A stretch of DNA of 64,000 nt from the NCBI GenBank assembly GCA_905199225.1, contig CAJKFS010000001.1:1-64000 (forward strand), given 5' to 3'. Positions 49,944-59,166 of the stretch are shown one piece after another; the first letter of the stretch is position 1; each line of letters begins with the position of its first letter. The stretch comes from an uncultured Collinsella sp. (GTDB lineage: Bacteria; Actinomycetota; Coriobacteriia; Coriobacteriales; Coriobacteriaceae). Under the pieces are notes generated by a model. That model did not search any database. It saw only the letters and a program-made list of their open reading frames with translations, and was not told where the DNA came from. The position numbers and the translations under genes were made by a program.

Positions 49944-50018
49944 TCCTCGGTAGCTCAATGGTAGAGCACGCGGCTGTTAACCGCGCTGTTGTAGGTTCGA
50001 GTCCTACCCGGGGAGCCA
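49944..50018 (+). tRNA. tRNA-Asn (GTT)
   Basis: A 75-nt cloverleaf with the acceptor stem TCCTCGG/CCGGGGA (one U·G), a D-arm with GGTAGCTCAATGGTAGAGC, an anticodon stem GCGG/CCGC around GTT (49976-49978), a T-arm GTAGGTTCGAGTCCTAC, and an encoded CCA end. The anticodon GUU reads AAC and AAU codons. It is a single-gene unit with its own promoter and terminator. Confidence 0.96.
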
Positions 50019-50024
50019 GGTTGT

Positions 50025-50054
50025 AAAACCCGTCGCTTATGCGGCGGGTTTTTT
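50025..50054 (+). terminator. Intrinsic terminator after tRNA-Asn
   Basis: A 12-bp stem with one U·G pair (50025-50036 with 50041-50052), loop TTAT, followed by a T-run. It begins 7 nt after the CCA end. Confidence 0.9.
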
Positions 50055-50212
50055 CATGCCGCGATCGCTGTTCGCGAACGTTACCGTATCAACATTTCGT
50101 GTCGAGGATGTAATCCCGAGGCCCGCCACCTCAACATGGCGCGGTCGTTGTAGAATATTCCAATGATTGCTCCCACGAGATGGTGCCGCGAGCACCAGAT
50201 AAGGAGATTCTT

Positions 50213-50569
50213 GTGTCTGAGACCATTAACGGCAGCCTGAGCGTCTCGAACGACGTTATTGCCGATATTGCCGGTTATGCCGCGATGACGTGCTATGGCG
50301 TCGTCGGTATGGCCGAACAGCTCCAGGGCGCCGAGAGCGTGCGCCTGCTTGCCGGTCAGCGCCTCCGCAAGGGCGTGCTTGTCTCCGCCGACGAGAACGG
50401 CCTTACGGTCGATCTTCACGTCGTGCTCGAGAACGGCGTCAACATGAAGTCCGTCTGCCACAATCTTTCGAGCTCCGTTGCCTTTACCCTGCAGGAGATC
50501 GCCCAGATCGATCCCGCCAGCCTTAAGATCGGCATCCATATCGACGCGCTCAAGAGCCGTCTGAACTAG
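50213..50569 (+). CDS. Asp23/Gls24 family protein
   Basis: The 118-aa protein belongs to the Asp23/Gls24 (YloU-like) family: SVSNDVIADIAGYAAMTCYGVVGMA at the start and VDLHVVLENGVNMKSVCHNL in the middle. These small alpha/beta proteins are linked to envelope stress and, in this gene order, to the fatty acid kinase gene that follows 27 nt downstream. GTG 50213 has AAGGAG 5 nt upstream; an ATG at 50180 lies before that site. Cytosolic, with no membrane segment. Confidence 0.88.
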   Translation: MSETINGSLSVSNDVIADIAGYAAMTCYGVVGMAEQLQGAESVRLLAGQRLRKGVLVSADENGLTVDLHVVLENGVNMKSVCHNLSSSVAFTLQEIAQIDPASLKIGIHIDALKSRLN

Positions 50570-50596
50570 CATCCGAAAACGGAGATTCAAATACCC

Positions 50597-52258
50597 ATGA
50601 TTGCAAAGACCATTCGCACCTGTTTTCCGATCGCTGCGGCTGCCGTTTCCGACAAGGCCGAGGAGATCAACAAGCTCAACGTCTTCCCCGTACCCGACGG
50701 CGACACCGGCACCAACATGTCGCTCACGCTCGCCTCGGTGACCAAGGAGCTTTCCGCCCTTCCCGCCGATGCCGATATGGAGGCCATCGCCGGCGCCATC
50801 ACCCACGGCTCCCTGATGGGTGCCCGCGGTAACTCCGGAGTCATCACCTCGCAGATTCTGCGCGGCGTGGCCGAGGGTCTTGTCTCTGCCGACGAGCCTA
50901 TTACGTCCGCCAACATTGCCTTCGCCTTCCGTCGTGCCGTCAAGGTTGCCTTCCAGGCTGTCCGCAAGCCCATCGAGGGCACGATCCTCACGGTCCTGCG
51001 CGATGTCTCGACCAAGGCCGATGAGTGCGAGAAGAAGAAGTTCTCGGCCGAGGATGCGCTCGATGCTATCGTCGTCGAGGCGTACCAGTCCGTCGCCCGC
51101 ACGCCCGACCTGCTGCCCGTTCTGAAGGAGAACGGCGTGGTCGACTCCGGCGCCTTTGGCTTCGCCATCTTCCTTGAGAACTTTGTGGCTGCAGCACTTG
51201 GCCGCAGCACCGTTGTCGAGGATTTCTCCGCCACGTTTGATTCCGCTGTCTCTGCCCGCGACGCGGCCCTTGGTCGCGTTGAGATCGAGGCCAACGACGA
51301 TTGGGAGGGCTCGGAGTTCCGCTACTGCAACGAGTTCCTGTTTAAGGCCGACGCCCCGTTTGACGAGGACGAGTGCCTTAAGTTCCTGGGTTCCATGGGC
51401 GACTGCGAGCTTCTCGTGGGCGCCTATCCCGACTACAAGATCCATGTGCACTCCAACACCCCCAACCTGGTGCTCGAGCACATGCTGCAGCTCGGTCAGA
51501 TCTATGAGGTCTTTATCCACAACATGGAGATGGAGGCCCACGACCGTACCGCCAAGATCCACGAGGATCAGGAAAAGGCCGCCGAGCCCGCCAAGGCGCT
51601 GGGCTTTGTCGCCGTTGCCGCCGGTTCCGGCGAGGCCGACATCCTCAAGTCCCTCGGCGTCGACGTGATCGTGTCCGGTGGCCAGACTATGAATCCCTCG
51701 ACCGCCGACCTGCTGGGCGCGGTGGACCAGGTCAACGCGACCTCGGTCATCATCCTGCCCAACAACGGCAACATCCGCATGGCCGCTGAGGCTGCTGCTT
51801 CAGCCTGCACCGACAAGAAGGTCGCCGTCGTTCCCACCAAGACCGTCCCGCAGGCCTTCTCCGCGCTGTTCGCGGTCCTGCCCGATTCCGAGCTCGAGGA
51901 TGCCGTCGCCGCCATGGTCGACGCCATCAGCGAGGTCCGCGATGGCGAGGTCACCCGCGCCGTGCGCGACTCCAGTGCCTCTGACGGTTCTCCGATTCAC
52001 TCCGGTGACGTCATGGGTATCATCGCCGGCTCCATCGACGTGGTCGGTTCCGACGTGAAGCAGGTCACGCTCGACTGCATCAACCGCATGCAGGAGGAAG
52101 AGGAGGGCGACGCGCTGACGATTCTGGCCGGCGAGGAGCTGTCCGATGAGGCCTTCCAGGAGATCGTCGACGCTATCGAGGAGGCTCAGCCCGATCTGGA
52201 GATTGACGCCCATCGTGGCGAGCAGCCGCTCTATCCCGTGATCTTCTCGATCGAGTAG
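50597..52258 (+). CDS. fakA: FakA-like fatty acid kinase / DAK2-domain protein
   Basis: The 553-aa protein has an N-terminal DAK2 (DhaL-like) ATP-binding domain (NVFPVPDGDTGTNMS with the metal-binding acids, GARGNSGVITSQILRG), then a central DUF and a DegV-like C-terminal half. It is the YloV/FakA type, which phosphorylates exogenous fatty acids presented by FakB so they can enter the PlsX/PlsY pathway. plsX lies in the same block, 5 kb downstream. Position after the Asp23 gene and before recG is the standard Gram-positive order. The FakB partner is not in the window. Confidence 0.9.
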   Translation: MIAKTIRTCFPIAAAAVSDKAEEINKLNVFPVPDGDTGTNMSLTLASVTKELSALPADADMEAIAGAITHGSLMGARGNSGVITSQILRGVAEGLVSADEPITSANIAFAFRRAVKVAFQAVRKPIEGTILTVLRDVSTKADECEKKKFSAEDALDAIVVEAYQSVARTPDLLPVLKENGVVDSGAFGFAIFLENFVAAALGRSTVVEDFSATFDSAVSARDAALGRVEIEANDDWEGSEFRYCNEFLFKADAPFDEDECLKFLGSMGDCELLVGAYPDYKIHVHSNTPNLVLEHMLQLGQIYEVFIHNMEMEAHDRTAKIHEDQEKAAEPAKALGFVAVAAGSGEADILKSLGVDVIVSGGQTMNPSTADLLGAVDQVNATSVIILPNNGNIRMAAEAAASACTDKKVAVVPTKTVPQAFSALFAVLPDSELEDAVAAMVDAISEVRDGEVTRAVRDSSASDGSPIHSGDVMGIIAGSIDVVGSDVKQVTLDCINRMQEEEEGDALTILAGEELSDEAFQEIVDAIEEAQPDLEIDAHRGEQPLYPVIFSIE

Positions 52259-52268
52259 GCAACTGCCC

Positions 52269-54446
52269 ATGTCCGAGCTGTGCTCCGTGCCGCGCGTCTC
52301 GGAGCGCTTTGCCCAGAGCAATGCGCTCGACGAGGATATCGCGCGACTCAAATATGTTTCGGGTAAACGTGAGGAGGCCCTTCGCCGTCTGGGAATTCGG
52401 ACGGTGGGGGACCTCCTTCTCCATATCCCTCATCGATACCTCGACTTTACCCGTTCTTGGTCTATCGAGATGGCGCCCATCGGTACCGTGTGCACCATCA
52501 TCGCCACGGTCGACCGTATCGTCCAAAAGCAGCCGCGTCCGCGCATGCAGGTGACCGAGGTCTCGCTTGTTGACGAGACGGGCGTGCTGCAGGTCGCCTT
52601 TTTCCGCCAGCCCTGGATTGCCCAGCAGCTTAAGCAGGGCGACCGCCTGGCCGTGATGGGCAAGGTCGAGTTTGCCTACGGCTTTAAGCAGATGGCCTCG
52701 CCGCACTTTGAAAAGCTCGAGGACGGGCGTGCCGCAGGCACCATCCTGCCGGTCCATTACGTGAGTGATGGCGTGAGCCAGGCGTGGATGCGCCGCATCG
52801 TAAGCGGCGCGCTCGAGGTCGTCGGCAATCCGTTCGATCCGATTCCCGCGCCGCTGCGCGCAAAGCGGAAGCTCATGAGCAATGCCCGCGCGCTTCGTTC
52901 GATTCACTTTCCCTCGAGTATGGCCGAGCGCGACATTGCGCGCCGCCGTTTGGCCTACGAGGAGTGCCTCTACCTGCAGCTGGCGCTGCGTCTGCGCAAC
53001 GACGGCGGCCTGGTCGATGTGGTGCCCTATGCCCACACTGCGGGCGAGCATCTGGGCGCGCTTAAACAGGCCCTTCCGTTTTCGCTGAGCGACGAGCAGG
53101 AGGCCGCATTCCAAGACATCCTGCATGACATGTGCGATGGCGGGCGCGTGATGAACCGTCTGCTGCTGGGCGATGTCGGTACCGGTAAGACCGCCGTTGC
53201 CGCCTGCGCGCTGGCTGTGGCTGCCGATAGCGGCACGCAGGCCTGCGTTATGGCGCCCACGGGCGTGCTGGCGCGCCAATATGCCGATAAGACCGGCCCT
53301 CTGCTCTCGCAGGCCGGCATGTCCTGGGCACTTCTGACGGGTGCCACGCCGGCCGCAGAGCGCGAGCGCATCCATGCACAGCTGGAATCGGGCGAGCTTG
53401 ACGTGCTCTTTGGCACCCACGCGGTTCTTTCGGATAACGTTGCGTTCAAGCATCTGTCGCTCGTGGTCATCGATGAACAGCACCGGTTTGGTGTGGGCCA
53501 ACGCAACGCCCTGCGCGCGAAGGGGCCGGGTGCCGATCTGCTCGTTATGACGGCGACGCCCATCCCGCGTACGCTGGCGCTTTCGGTCTACGGCGATCTG
53601 GACACGAGCATCATTCGCCATCGGCCCGTCCCTGGTGCTGGCGTGACGACACGCGTGCTCACCGAGTCGAGCCGTGACCTCGCCTATGGCGCCATCCGCG
53701 AGGCGCATGAAAAGGGTCAGCAGGCCTACGTGATTTGTCCGCTCGTGGAGCCGAGTGACTCGGCCGATGAGCTGGAAGACGTGCCCGGTATTGCTCGCGA
53801 CGACGAGGGCCGCGTAACCGTCCCCGTGCCGCTGCACGATACGGCAACCGAGCTCGACCGACTGCGTCTTGCGTTGCCGGGGCTTACCGTCGAGCGCCTG
53901 CACGGCCGCATGCCGGCGGGGGAGAAGGATCGTGTGATCGACGCCTTCAAGCGTGGCGAGATCGACGTGCTCGTCTCGACCACGGTGGTCGAGGTGGGCG
54001 TCGACGTGCCCAACGCCACCGTCATGGTCATCGAGAACGGTGAGCGCTTTGGGTTGGCTGCCCTGCACCAGCTGCGCGGTCGCGTGGGCCGTGGCAGCGT
54101 GTCGGGCACGTGCCTGGTCATGACGCACTCCAAGGGCAACGGTGGCGCTTCGGCAGCGCAAGATCGCCTGCAATCGCTCGAAAAAACCTCTGATGGCTTT
54201 ACACTCGCCCAGATGGACCTGCGCCTGCGCCATGAGGGCGAAATCCTGGGGTACCGCCAGCACGGCGGTGTGACCCTGCGCTTTGTCGACCTGGATGCCG
54301 ACGAGGAACTGATCGAGTGGGCCCATTTGGACGCGGTCGAGCTCTTGCGGTATGCTTGTACACTTGACTCCGTGGCGACGCGCCCCCTGCGCGACGCGGT
54401 CGCCATGCGTTATCGACATATTTTTAAGGAGGTCAGCGGAGGATGA
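52269..54446 (+). CDS. recG: ATP-dependent DNA helicase RecG
   Basis: The 725-aa helicase remodels stalled replication forks. An OB-fold wedge domain lies in the N-terminal part (about 70-160), followed by helicase motifs: GDVGTGKTAVAA (I), MAPTGVLARQ (Ia), VVIDEQHRFGV (II) and TATPIPRT (III), then GRVGRGSVSGTC (VI) near residue 610. The N-terminus has about 25 residues more than the shortest family members. It starts 10 nt after fakA, and its stop overlaps the rsmD start. Confidence 0.94.
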   Translation: MSELCSVPRVSERFAQSNALDEDIARLKYVSGKREEALRRLGIRTVGDLLLHIPHRYLDFTRSWSIEMAPIGTVCTIIATVDRIVQKQPRPRMQVTEVSLVDETGVLQVAFFRQPWIAQQLKQGDRLAVMGKVEFAYGFKQMASPHFEKLEDGRAAGTILPVHYVSDGVSQAWMRRIVSGALEVVGNPFDPIPAPLRAKRKLMSNARALRSIHFPSSMAERDIARRRLAYEECLYLQLALRLRNDGGLVDVVPYAHTAGEHLGALKQALPFSLSDEQEAAFQDILHDMCDGGRVMNRLLLGDVGTGKTAVAACALAVAADSGTQACVMAPTGVLARQYADKTGPLLSQAGMSWALLTGATPAAERERIHAQLESGELDVLFGTHAVLSDNVAFKHLSLVVIDEQHRFGVGQRNALRAKGPGADLLVMTATPIPRTLALSVYGDLDTSIIRHRPVPGAGVTTRVLTESSRDLAYGAIREAHEKGQQAYVICPLVEPSDSADELEDVPGIARDDEGRVTVPVPLHDTATELDRLRLALPGLTVERLHGRMPAGEKDRVIDAFKRGEIDVLVSTTVVEVGVDVPNATVMVIENGERFGLAALHQLRGRVGRGSVSGTCLVMTHSKGNGGASAAQDRLQSLEKTSDGFTLAQMDLRLRHEGEILGYRQHGGVTLRFVDLDADEELIEWAHLDAVELLRYACTLDSVATRPLRDAVAMRYRHIFKEVSGG

Positions 54447-55099
54447 GAATCATCGGCGGCGAATGGCGCGGTCGTAAGATCGAGGAGCCCCGTGGTCGCG
54501 ATGTCACCCGCCCCACGACTGATCGCGTGCGCGAGTCGTGCGCATCTATGGTCATGTCGGCATTCGACTTCGATCTGGACGAGGTCCGCGTGCTGGACGC
54601 CTTTGGCGGCTCCGGTGCCTTAGGGTTAGAGATGCTCTCTCGTGGGGCCCGCTCGCTCACGACGTTTGAGATCGATCGCAACGCCGCGCGGCTCATTATC
54701 AAGAATATCGAGTCGCTCTGCCGCGACCGTGCGCGTTGGCGCGTGGTCACGGGCGACATGCTGGCGAGTGCCTCGCGCGGTCGTGTACCGGGCGGCCCCT
54801 TTGATCTGGTCCTGCTCGACCCGCCCTATGCTTTTGGTGCCGAGCCGGTCGAGGAACTGCTGCAGAACCTGGCTCAGCAGGGTTTACTTGCACCTGGCGC
54901 TTACGCCTTGTTTGAGCATGCCGCTGCCGATGCGGGCGCGCATCCGGCAGGCTTTGAGACTGTACGTGAGAAGCGCTACGGCATTACCTCGGTCGACCTG
55001 CTTCGTTGGGTCGGCGATAACGATGGCGAGGGCGATAACGCCGGCATCGATGCTGACAACAACGATGCCACGACGTTTCAGGAGGATGCTCATGAGTGA
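54443..55099 (+). CDS. rsmD: 16S rRNA (guanine-966-N2)-methyltransferase
   Basis: The 218-aa enzyme methylates G966 of 16S rRNA. It has the RsmD signatures RIIGGEWRGRKI at the start, LDAFGGSGALGLEMLSRGA (SAM-binding) and LVLLDPPYAFG (catalytic DPPY). The last 30 residues are an acidic, Asp/Asn-rich tail beyond the normal end, which may be dispensable. It overlaps recG by 4 nt and coaD by 8 nt. The rsmD-coaD pair is common in bacteria. Confidence 0.92.
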   Translation: MRIIGGEWRGRKIEEPRGRDVTRPTTDRVRESCASMVMSAFDFDLDEVRVLDAFGGSGALGLEMLSRGARSLTTFEIDRNAARLIIKNIESLCRDRARWRVVTGDMLASASRGRVPGGPFDLVLLDPPYAFGAEPVEELLQNLAQQGLLAPGAYALFEHAAADAGAHPAGFETVREKRYGITSVDLLRWVGDNDGEGDNAGIDADNNDATTFQEDAHE

Positions 55100-55589
55100 C
55101 ACCATCAACCGCGTGATCGTCCCGGGCACCTTTGATCCCATCACGTTTGGCCATATCGATGTGATCCGCCGCGCCCGCCGCATCTTTCCCAGCGTGATCG
55201 TCGCTGTTGCCGAGTCGCAGGGTAAAAACGGTGTGGGCACCACGTTTACGCTCGATGAGCGCGTGGCGCTGGCCCGAGAGGCGCTTGGTGATATCGACGG
55301 CGTCGAGGTCCTGCCCTTTACCGGCCTCTTGGTCGACTTCGCTCGCGAGCAGGGGGCGGGGGCCGTGGTCAAGGGCCTGCGCGCCATGACCGACTTTGAG
55401 TATGAGCTGCAGCAGGCCGACCTCAACTATCGCTTGGATAACGAGCTGGAGTCCATCTTTGTCATGAGCGCGCCGCAGTACGGCTATATCTCGAGCTCGG
55501 TTGTTCGCCAGATCGCCTCGCTCGGTAGTGACGTATCGACGTTTGTCCCGCCCAACGTGGTCGAAGCGCTCAAACATCGCTTTTCGTGA
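55092..55589 (+). CDS. coaD: Phosphopantetheine adenylyltransferase
   Basis: The 165-aa enzyme makes dephospho-CoA. It has the nucleotidyltransferase loop PGTFDPITFGHIDVI, KGLRAMTDFEYE and SSSVVRQIASLG. ATG 55092 has GGAGG 6 nt upstream and overlaps the end of rsmD. Its product supplies the 4'-phosphopantetheine used on the acyl carrier protein encoded 3 kb downstream. Length is normal for the family. Confidence 0.94.
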   Translation: MSDTINRVIVPGTFDPITFGHIDVIRRARRIFPSVIVAVAESQGKNGVGTTFTLDERVALAREALGDIDGVEVLPFTGLLVDFAREQGAGAVVKGLRAMTDFEYELQQADLNYRLDNELESIFVMSAPQYGYISSSVVRQIASLGSDVSTFVPPNVVEALKHRFS

Positions 55590-55657
55590 CGTTTCTTATT
55601 GCCTGGTGGCATGTGGTAAACTAGCACGATGATATGTTACCTATGAAAGGAGACCGG

Positions 55658-56155
55658 ATGCCGGGCGAGAATTTTCCTGGCGATAGGATCGTCAGCTTGG
55701 TCGATGAGCTCGAAGGGCTGATCGAGGAAGCCAAGCCGCCTTTCGGCAAGAACGCTCAGTTCAAGGTCATCGACGCCGACGTGTTCTTCAACATCCTCGA
55801 CGAGATCCGCATGAGCTATCCCGAGGAGTGGCAGAAGTCCCGCCGTATCCTTAAGGAGCGCGAGGAGCTCATGGCTTCCGCCGCCGCTCAGGCCGATTCC
55901 ATCATCGCTGACGCTCAGCAGCAGGCCCTCACCATTGCCGGTGAGCAGGAGATCGTCCGCCTTGCGCAGCAGCAGGCCGACGACATCCGCGATCGTGCCC
56001 AGCAGTACGAGCGCGAGACGCGTTATGCTGCCGAGGACTATGCAGAGCAGGTCTTTACGCACCTGGAGGAGAACCTTAAGAGCCTGACCGGCACCGTTAC
56101 CCGTTGCCGTCAGCAGCTCAACGAGGGTGCCGCCCAACAGAATGGTCAGTGGTAA
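55658..56155 (+). CDS. Coiled-coil protein, conserved in this gene order
   Basis: The 165-aa protein has a short N-terminal helical region (IVSLVDELEGLIEEAK, then a VFFNILDEIRMSYPEEW helix) and a long coiled coil rich in Ala, Gln and Glu from about residue 60 on (for example ADSIIADAQQQALTIAGEQE). It looks like the DivIVA/ATP-synthase-b type of coiled protein often found before DUF177 in Actinobacteria. It may be a cell-division or scaffold protein, but no motif decides. ATG 55658 has AAAGGAG 7 nt upstream; an ATG at 55634 precedes that site. Its stop overlaps the next ATG (TAATG). Confidence 0.75.
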   Translation: MPGENFPGDRIVSLVDELEGLIEEAKPPFGKNAQFKVIDADVFFNILDEIRMSYPEEWQKSRRILKEREELMASAAAQADSIIADAQQQALTIAGEQEIVRLAQQQADDIRDRAQQYERETRYAAEDYAEQVFTHLEENLKSLTGTVTRCRQQLNEGAAQQNGQW

Positions 56156-56709
56156 TGGCTGAGTTCCCGAGCGTTACCGTCGATCTTTCCGAGCAGCTCG
56201 AGTTTCCTGGAGATTCGTATCCGCTGACCGGTAAGGTCGATGTCGCCACCTACACGGTGGGCGAGAAGGAGTACCAGCTTCAGGACGGCATCGACTACGA
56301 CGTTGTCTTTACCAATGCCGGTACCGGTGTCTTGCTCACGGGCATGGTCCGCGCGCACGCCACCGGCGAGTGCGACCGTTGCCTGGAGCCCGCCTCGTTT
56401 GATATCGCCGGCGAGATCGAGGAGTTCTACCTCTTTGAGGAGCCCGAGGATCCCGAGGCCTACGAGGACGGCTACGAGCTCCTGGGTGAGGACCGTCTAG
56501 TCGATCTGGGTGAGCCCATCAATGACGCGGTCGTTATGGACACGCCGTTTGTAGTGCTCTGCAAGCCCGATTGCCGTGGTCTGTGCCCCACATGCGGTTG
56601 CAATCTCAACGTCGAGCAATGCGATTGCGCCGCCCAGGCAGAGGCGGAATGGGCCGCTGCCACGGAAAATCCATTTGCAGCATTGAAGAATCTCAAGCTC
56701 GATGAGTAA
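56155..56709 (+). CDS. DUF177 (YceD-like) protein
   Basis: The 184-aa protein has the DUF177 core: ECDRCLEP in the middle (first Cys pair), an acidic segment, and LCKPDCRGLCPTCGCNLN with a Cys cluster near the end. YceD-type proteins sit directly before rpmF in most bacteria and are thought to influence 23S rRNA processing or ribosomal protein L32 expression. Here L32 starts 64 nt downstream, in the expected place. Exact function is still unclear in the family. Confidence 0.88.
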   Translation: MAEFPSVTVDLSEQLEFPGDSYPLTGKVDVATYTVGEKEYQLQDGIDYDVVFTNAGTGVLLTGMVRAHATGECDRCLEPASFDIAGEIEEFYLFEEPEDPEAYEDGYELLGEDRLVDLGEPINDAVVMDTPFVVLCKPDCRGLCPTCGCNLNVEQCDCAAQAEAEWAAATENPFAALKNLKLDE

Positions 56710-56773
56710 AACTGTGGTAGTATCGCTACTTGCGCGTAATCGCCACACTGGATAGTTCATAAGGAAGGTCACT

Positions 56774-56953
56774 ATGCCCGTACCTAAACAAAAGCAGGGT
56801 CGTATCCGCACTCACACCCGTCGTTCCGCCAACATGAAGATCTCGGCTGCGGCTCAGTCCACGTGCCCCCGTTGCGGCGCTGTCAAGCTTCCGCACCACG
56901 TGTGCCCCAGCTGCGGTTTCTACAAGGACCGCGAGGTTATCGTTACCGAGTAA
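56774..56953 (+). CDS. rpmF: 50S ribosomal protein L32
   Basis: The 59-aa protein starts MPVPKQKQGRIRTHTRRS, the typical L32 N-terminus, and ends with a zinc ribbon CPRCGAVKLPHHVCPSCG, the four-Cys form of L32. AAGGAAGG lies just upstream. The gene is between DUF177 and plsX as in most Gram-positive genomes. Confidence 0.95.
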   Translation: MPVPKQKQGRIRTHTRRSANMKISAAAQSTCPRCGAVKLPHHVCPSCGFYKDREVIVTE

Positions 56954-57040
56954 CGGTATACTCTGGATGCGATGCCGTTCCAAATGGAACCACAATGGCC
57001 GGCTCAATGAGTCGGCCATTTTTATATAAGGAGCATGTAT

Positions 57041-58060
57041 ATGAGTAACGTTCGCGTTTGTGTAGACGTTGTGGGTGGAGACGAGAAACCTCAGGTCGTT
57101 CTCGATGGTATCGAGGCTGCACTTGCCGCCGATCCCGATATCGAGGTCTTGGCAGCTGGTCCCGCCGAAATCGTCAATCCCTTTGCAGCTTCCCATGCAC
57201 GTGTTGAGGCCCTTGAGGCGCCTGACGTTATCGCCATGGATGACGATCCCATTCGCGCCGTGATGACCAAGCGTAAGTCGTCGATCGTGCTTTCTTGCCG
57301 CGCCATTAAGAAGGGCAACGCGGATGCGTTCTTCTCCGCCGGCTCCACCGGTGCCATGACCGCCGCCGCCACCGCCTATGTGACGCCGTTTAGGTATCAG
57401 GCCGAAGGCAAGAAGCAGCCGGTGCGCCCCTGTCTGACCAATGCGCTGCCCAATCGCGCCGGCGGTCTGACGGTGCTGTGCGACATGGGTGCCAACCCCG
57501 ATGTGGAGGTCGATGACATGGTGCGTTTTGCCCAGATGGGTAGCGCCTATGCCCGCGTCGTCCTGGGCATCGAGCATCCTCGCGTGGGCCTGCTTGCCAA
57601 CGGCACCGAGGATGAGAAGGGCTCCAACTTTACCAAGGCCTGTTTCCCTGCTATGAAGGCCGCCGTTCCCGGCTTTGTTGGTAACTGCGAGGGCACCGAC
57701 CTCACCTCAGGTAACTTCGATGTCGTCGTTGCCGATGGCATGTCGGGTAATATCGCTCTCAAAGCTACCGAGGGCGCTGCCAAGTTTTTGCTGCAGGAGC
57801 TCAAGGGCGCCTTTATGGCCTCGCTCGGCACCAAGATCGCCGCGCTGCTCATTAAAAAGCAGATGCGCGAGATTAAGGCCAAGCTCTCTGGCGACGCCAA
57901 GGGCGGCGCGATTCTTCTGGGCCTGCGCGGCGTGGTCCTGATCGGCCATGGTGCCACCTCAGTCGAGGCTGTCAAAAACGGTACGCTCGCGGCGGCCGAA
58001 GCCGTGCGCGCCGGGCTGGTCGAGAATGTCGCCAACTCTATGGATGGTATCGTTTTATAA
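57041..58060 (+). CDS. plsX: Phosphate acyltransferase PlsX
   Basis: The 339-aa enzyme converts acyl-ACP to acyl-phosphate for phospholipid synthesis. It has RVCVDVVGGDEKPQVVLDGI at the start (usually DxMGGD, here VVGGD), then SAGSTGAMTAAA, LCDMGANPDV, LANGTEDEKG and VADGMSGNIALK. ATG 57041 has AAGGAG 7 nt upstream; the ATG at 57035 is too close to that site. It lies before acpP, whose product supplies its acyl chains. Peripheral membrane enzyme. Confidence 0.94.
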   Translation: MSNVRVCVDVVGGDEKPQVVLDGIEAALAADPDIEVLAAGPAEIVNPFAASHARVEALEAPDVIAMDDDPIRAVMTKRKSSIVLSCRAIKKGNADAFFSAGSTGAMTAAATAYVTPFRYQAEGKKQPVRPCLTNALPNRAGGLTVLCDMGANPDVEVDDMVRFAQMGSAYARVVLGIEHPRVGLLANGTEDEKGSNFTKACFPAMKAAVPGFVGNCEGTDLTSGNFDVVVADGMSGNIALKATEGAAKFLLQELKGAFMASLGTKIAALLIKKQMREIKAKLSGDAKGGAILLGLRGVVLIGHGATSVEAVKNGTLAAAEAVRAGLVENVANSMDGIVL

Positions 58061-58184
58061 GAGCGAGTTAGAGCGCTGTTATGTGCTTCGCGGTGCACGC
58101 CGTGGGGTAGAATCAGAACCGTGTCTTGGTACCGCCCGGGCGGTACCATTCTTTTGGTATTCATGCACTATGAGAGGAAGCGCT

Positions 58185-58427
58185 ATGGACCGCTCCGAAA
58201 TCTTCGACAAGATCGCCGAGGTCGCTGCTGACGTTCTGGGCGTCGATGTTGCCGAAATTAGCGAGGAGACCACCTTTGACGACCTCGATGCCAACTCGCT
58301 CGAGCGCCTGCAGCTGGTTACGGCTATCGAGGACGAGTTCAACCTCGAGATCGATGACGAGACCCTGCTCTCGCTCAACTCTGTCGCCGACGCCGTCGAC
58401 GCTATCGAAGCTGCCAAGGAGGCCTAA
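58185..58427 (+). CDS. acpP: Acyl carrier protein
   Basis: The 80-aa acidic helical protein carries acyl chains on a phosphopantetheine arm. The attachment serine is S38 in DLDANSLERLQL. In most ACPs the residue before it is Asp (DSL); here it is Asn (N37), an unusual change at the position contacted by AcpS. The rest is typical: four helices, with EDEFNLEIDDE in helix III. GAGAGGAAG precedes ATG 58185. It lies between plsX and rnc, the standard order. Confidence 0.9.
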   Translation: MDRSEIFDKIAEVAADVLGVDVAEISEETTFDDLDANSLERLQLVTAIEDEFNLEIDDETLLSLNSVADAVDAIEAAKEA

Positions 58428-58430
58428 GTC

Positions 58431-59156
58431 TTGGCTTTATCCGACCGACTTACGCGCGCCCAGGAAATCCTGGGCCACGAGTTCAACAATAAGGTGCTGC
58501 TGCGCGCGGCGCTTACGCATCCCTCGGCAGTCGAGGGCCAGCCGGTTTCTGCCAGCTATGAGCGCCTTGAGTTCTTGGGCGATTCCATTTTGGGCGCTGT
58601 GGTCGCACGCTCCCTGTTTGAGTCCTATCCGGAGTTTGACGAGGGCAAGCTCACGCGCCTGAAGGTGTCGCTTGTCTCGGGCGCTACGCTGTCCGAGGTT
58701 TCTCACGAGCTGGGCATTGACGACATCATCATCTTTGGTGCCTCCGAGACCGGTACCGGTGCGCGCGGCCTGCATTCGGCCCTCGAGAACGTCTATGAGT
58801 CGCTCGTGGGCGCGCTGTACCTGGATGCCGGCTGGGATGCGGCGGCGGAGTTCATTCACCGTACACTTAAGCCGCATTTGGCTTCCGAGCGTGCCGAGCA
58901 TCCTGCGAACCCCAAGTCGTTTTTGCAGGAGTGCGTGCAAGCCGACGGTCACGAACCTCCGGCGTACAAGCTCGTTGGCTCCGAGGGCCCGGCGCATGCG
59001 CCCACCTTTACCGCTGTGGTTTTGATCGATGGTATTCGCCAGGGTCGCGGTTCCGGTTCCTCTAAGAAGGAAGCCGAGGGAGCCGCCGCGCTTGAGGCGC
59101 TCGACCGTATGGGTTACACCACCAACGGCGTGATTCTCAATAAGAAGCACGTGTAA
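58431..59156 (+). CDS. rnc: Ribonuclease III
   Basis: The 241-aa enzyme cuts double-stranded RNA in rRNA and mRNA processing. The nuclease signature is ERLEFLGDSILG, with a further acid motif ENVYESLVGALYLDAG. A dsRNA-binding domain forms the C-terminus (PKSFLQECVQADGHEPPAYK, then GSGSSKKEAEGAAALEAL). TTG 58431 starts 3 nt after the acpP stop, with AAGGAGG inside the end of acpP. smc follows after 10 nt. Confidence 0.95.
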   Translation: MALSDRLTRAQEILGHEFNNKVLLRAALTHPSAVEGQPVSASYERLEFLGDSILGAVVARSLFESYPEFDEGKLTRLKVSLVSGATLSEVSHELGIDDIIIFGASETGTGARGLHSALENVYESLVGALYLDAGWDAAAEFIHRTLKPHLASERAEHPANPKSFLQECVQADGHEPPAYKLVGSEGPAHAPTFTAVVLIDGIRQGRGSGSSKKEAEGAAALEALDRMGYTTNGVILNKKHV

Positions 59157-59166
59157 GCGAGGAACC

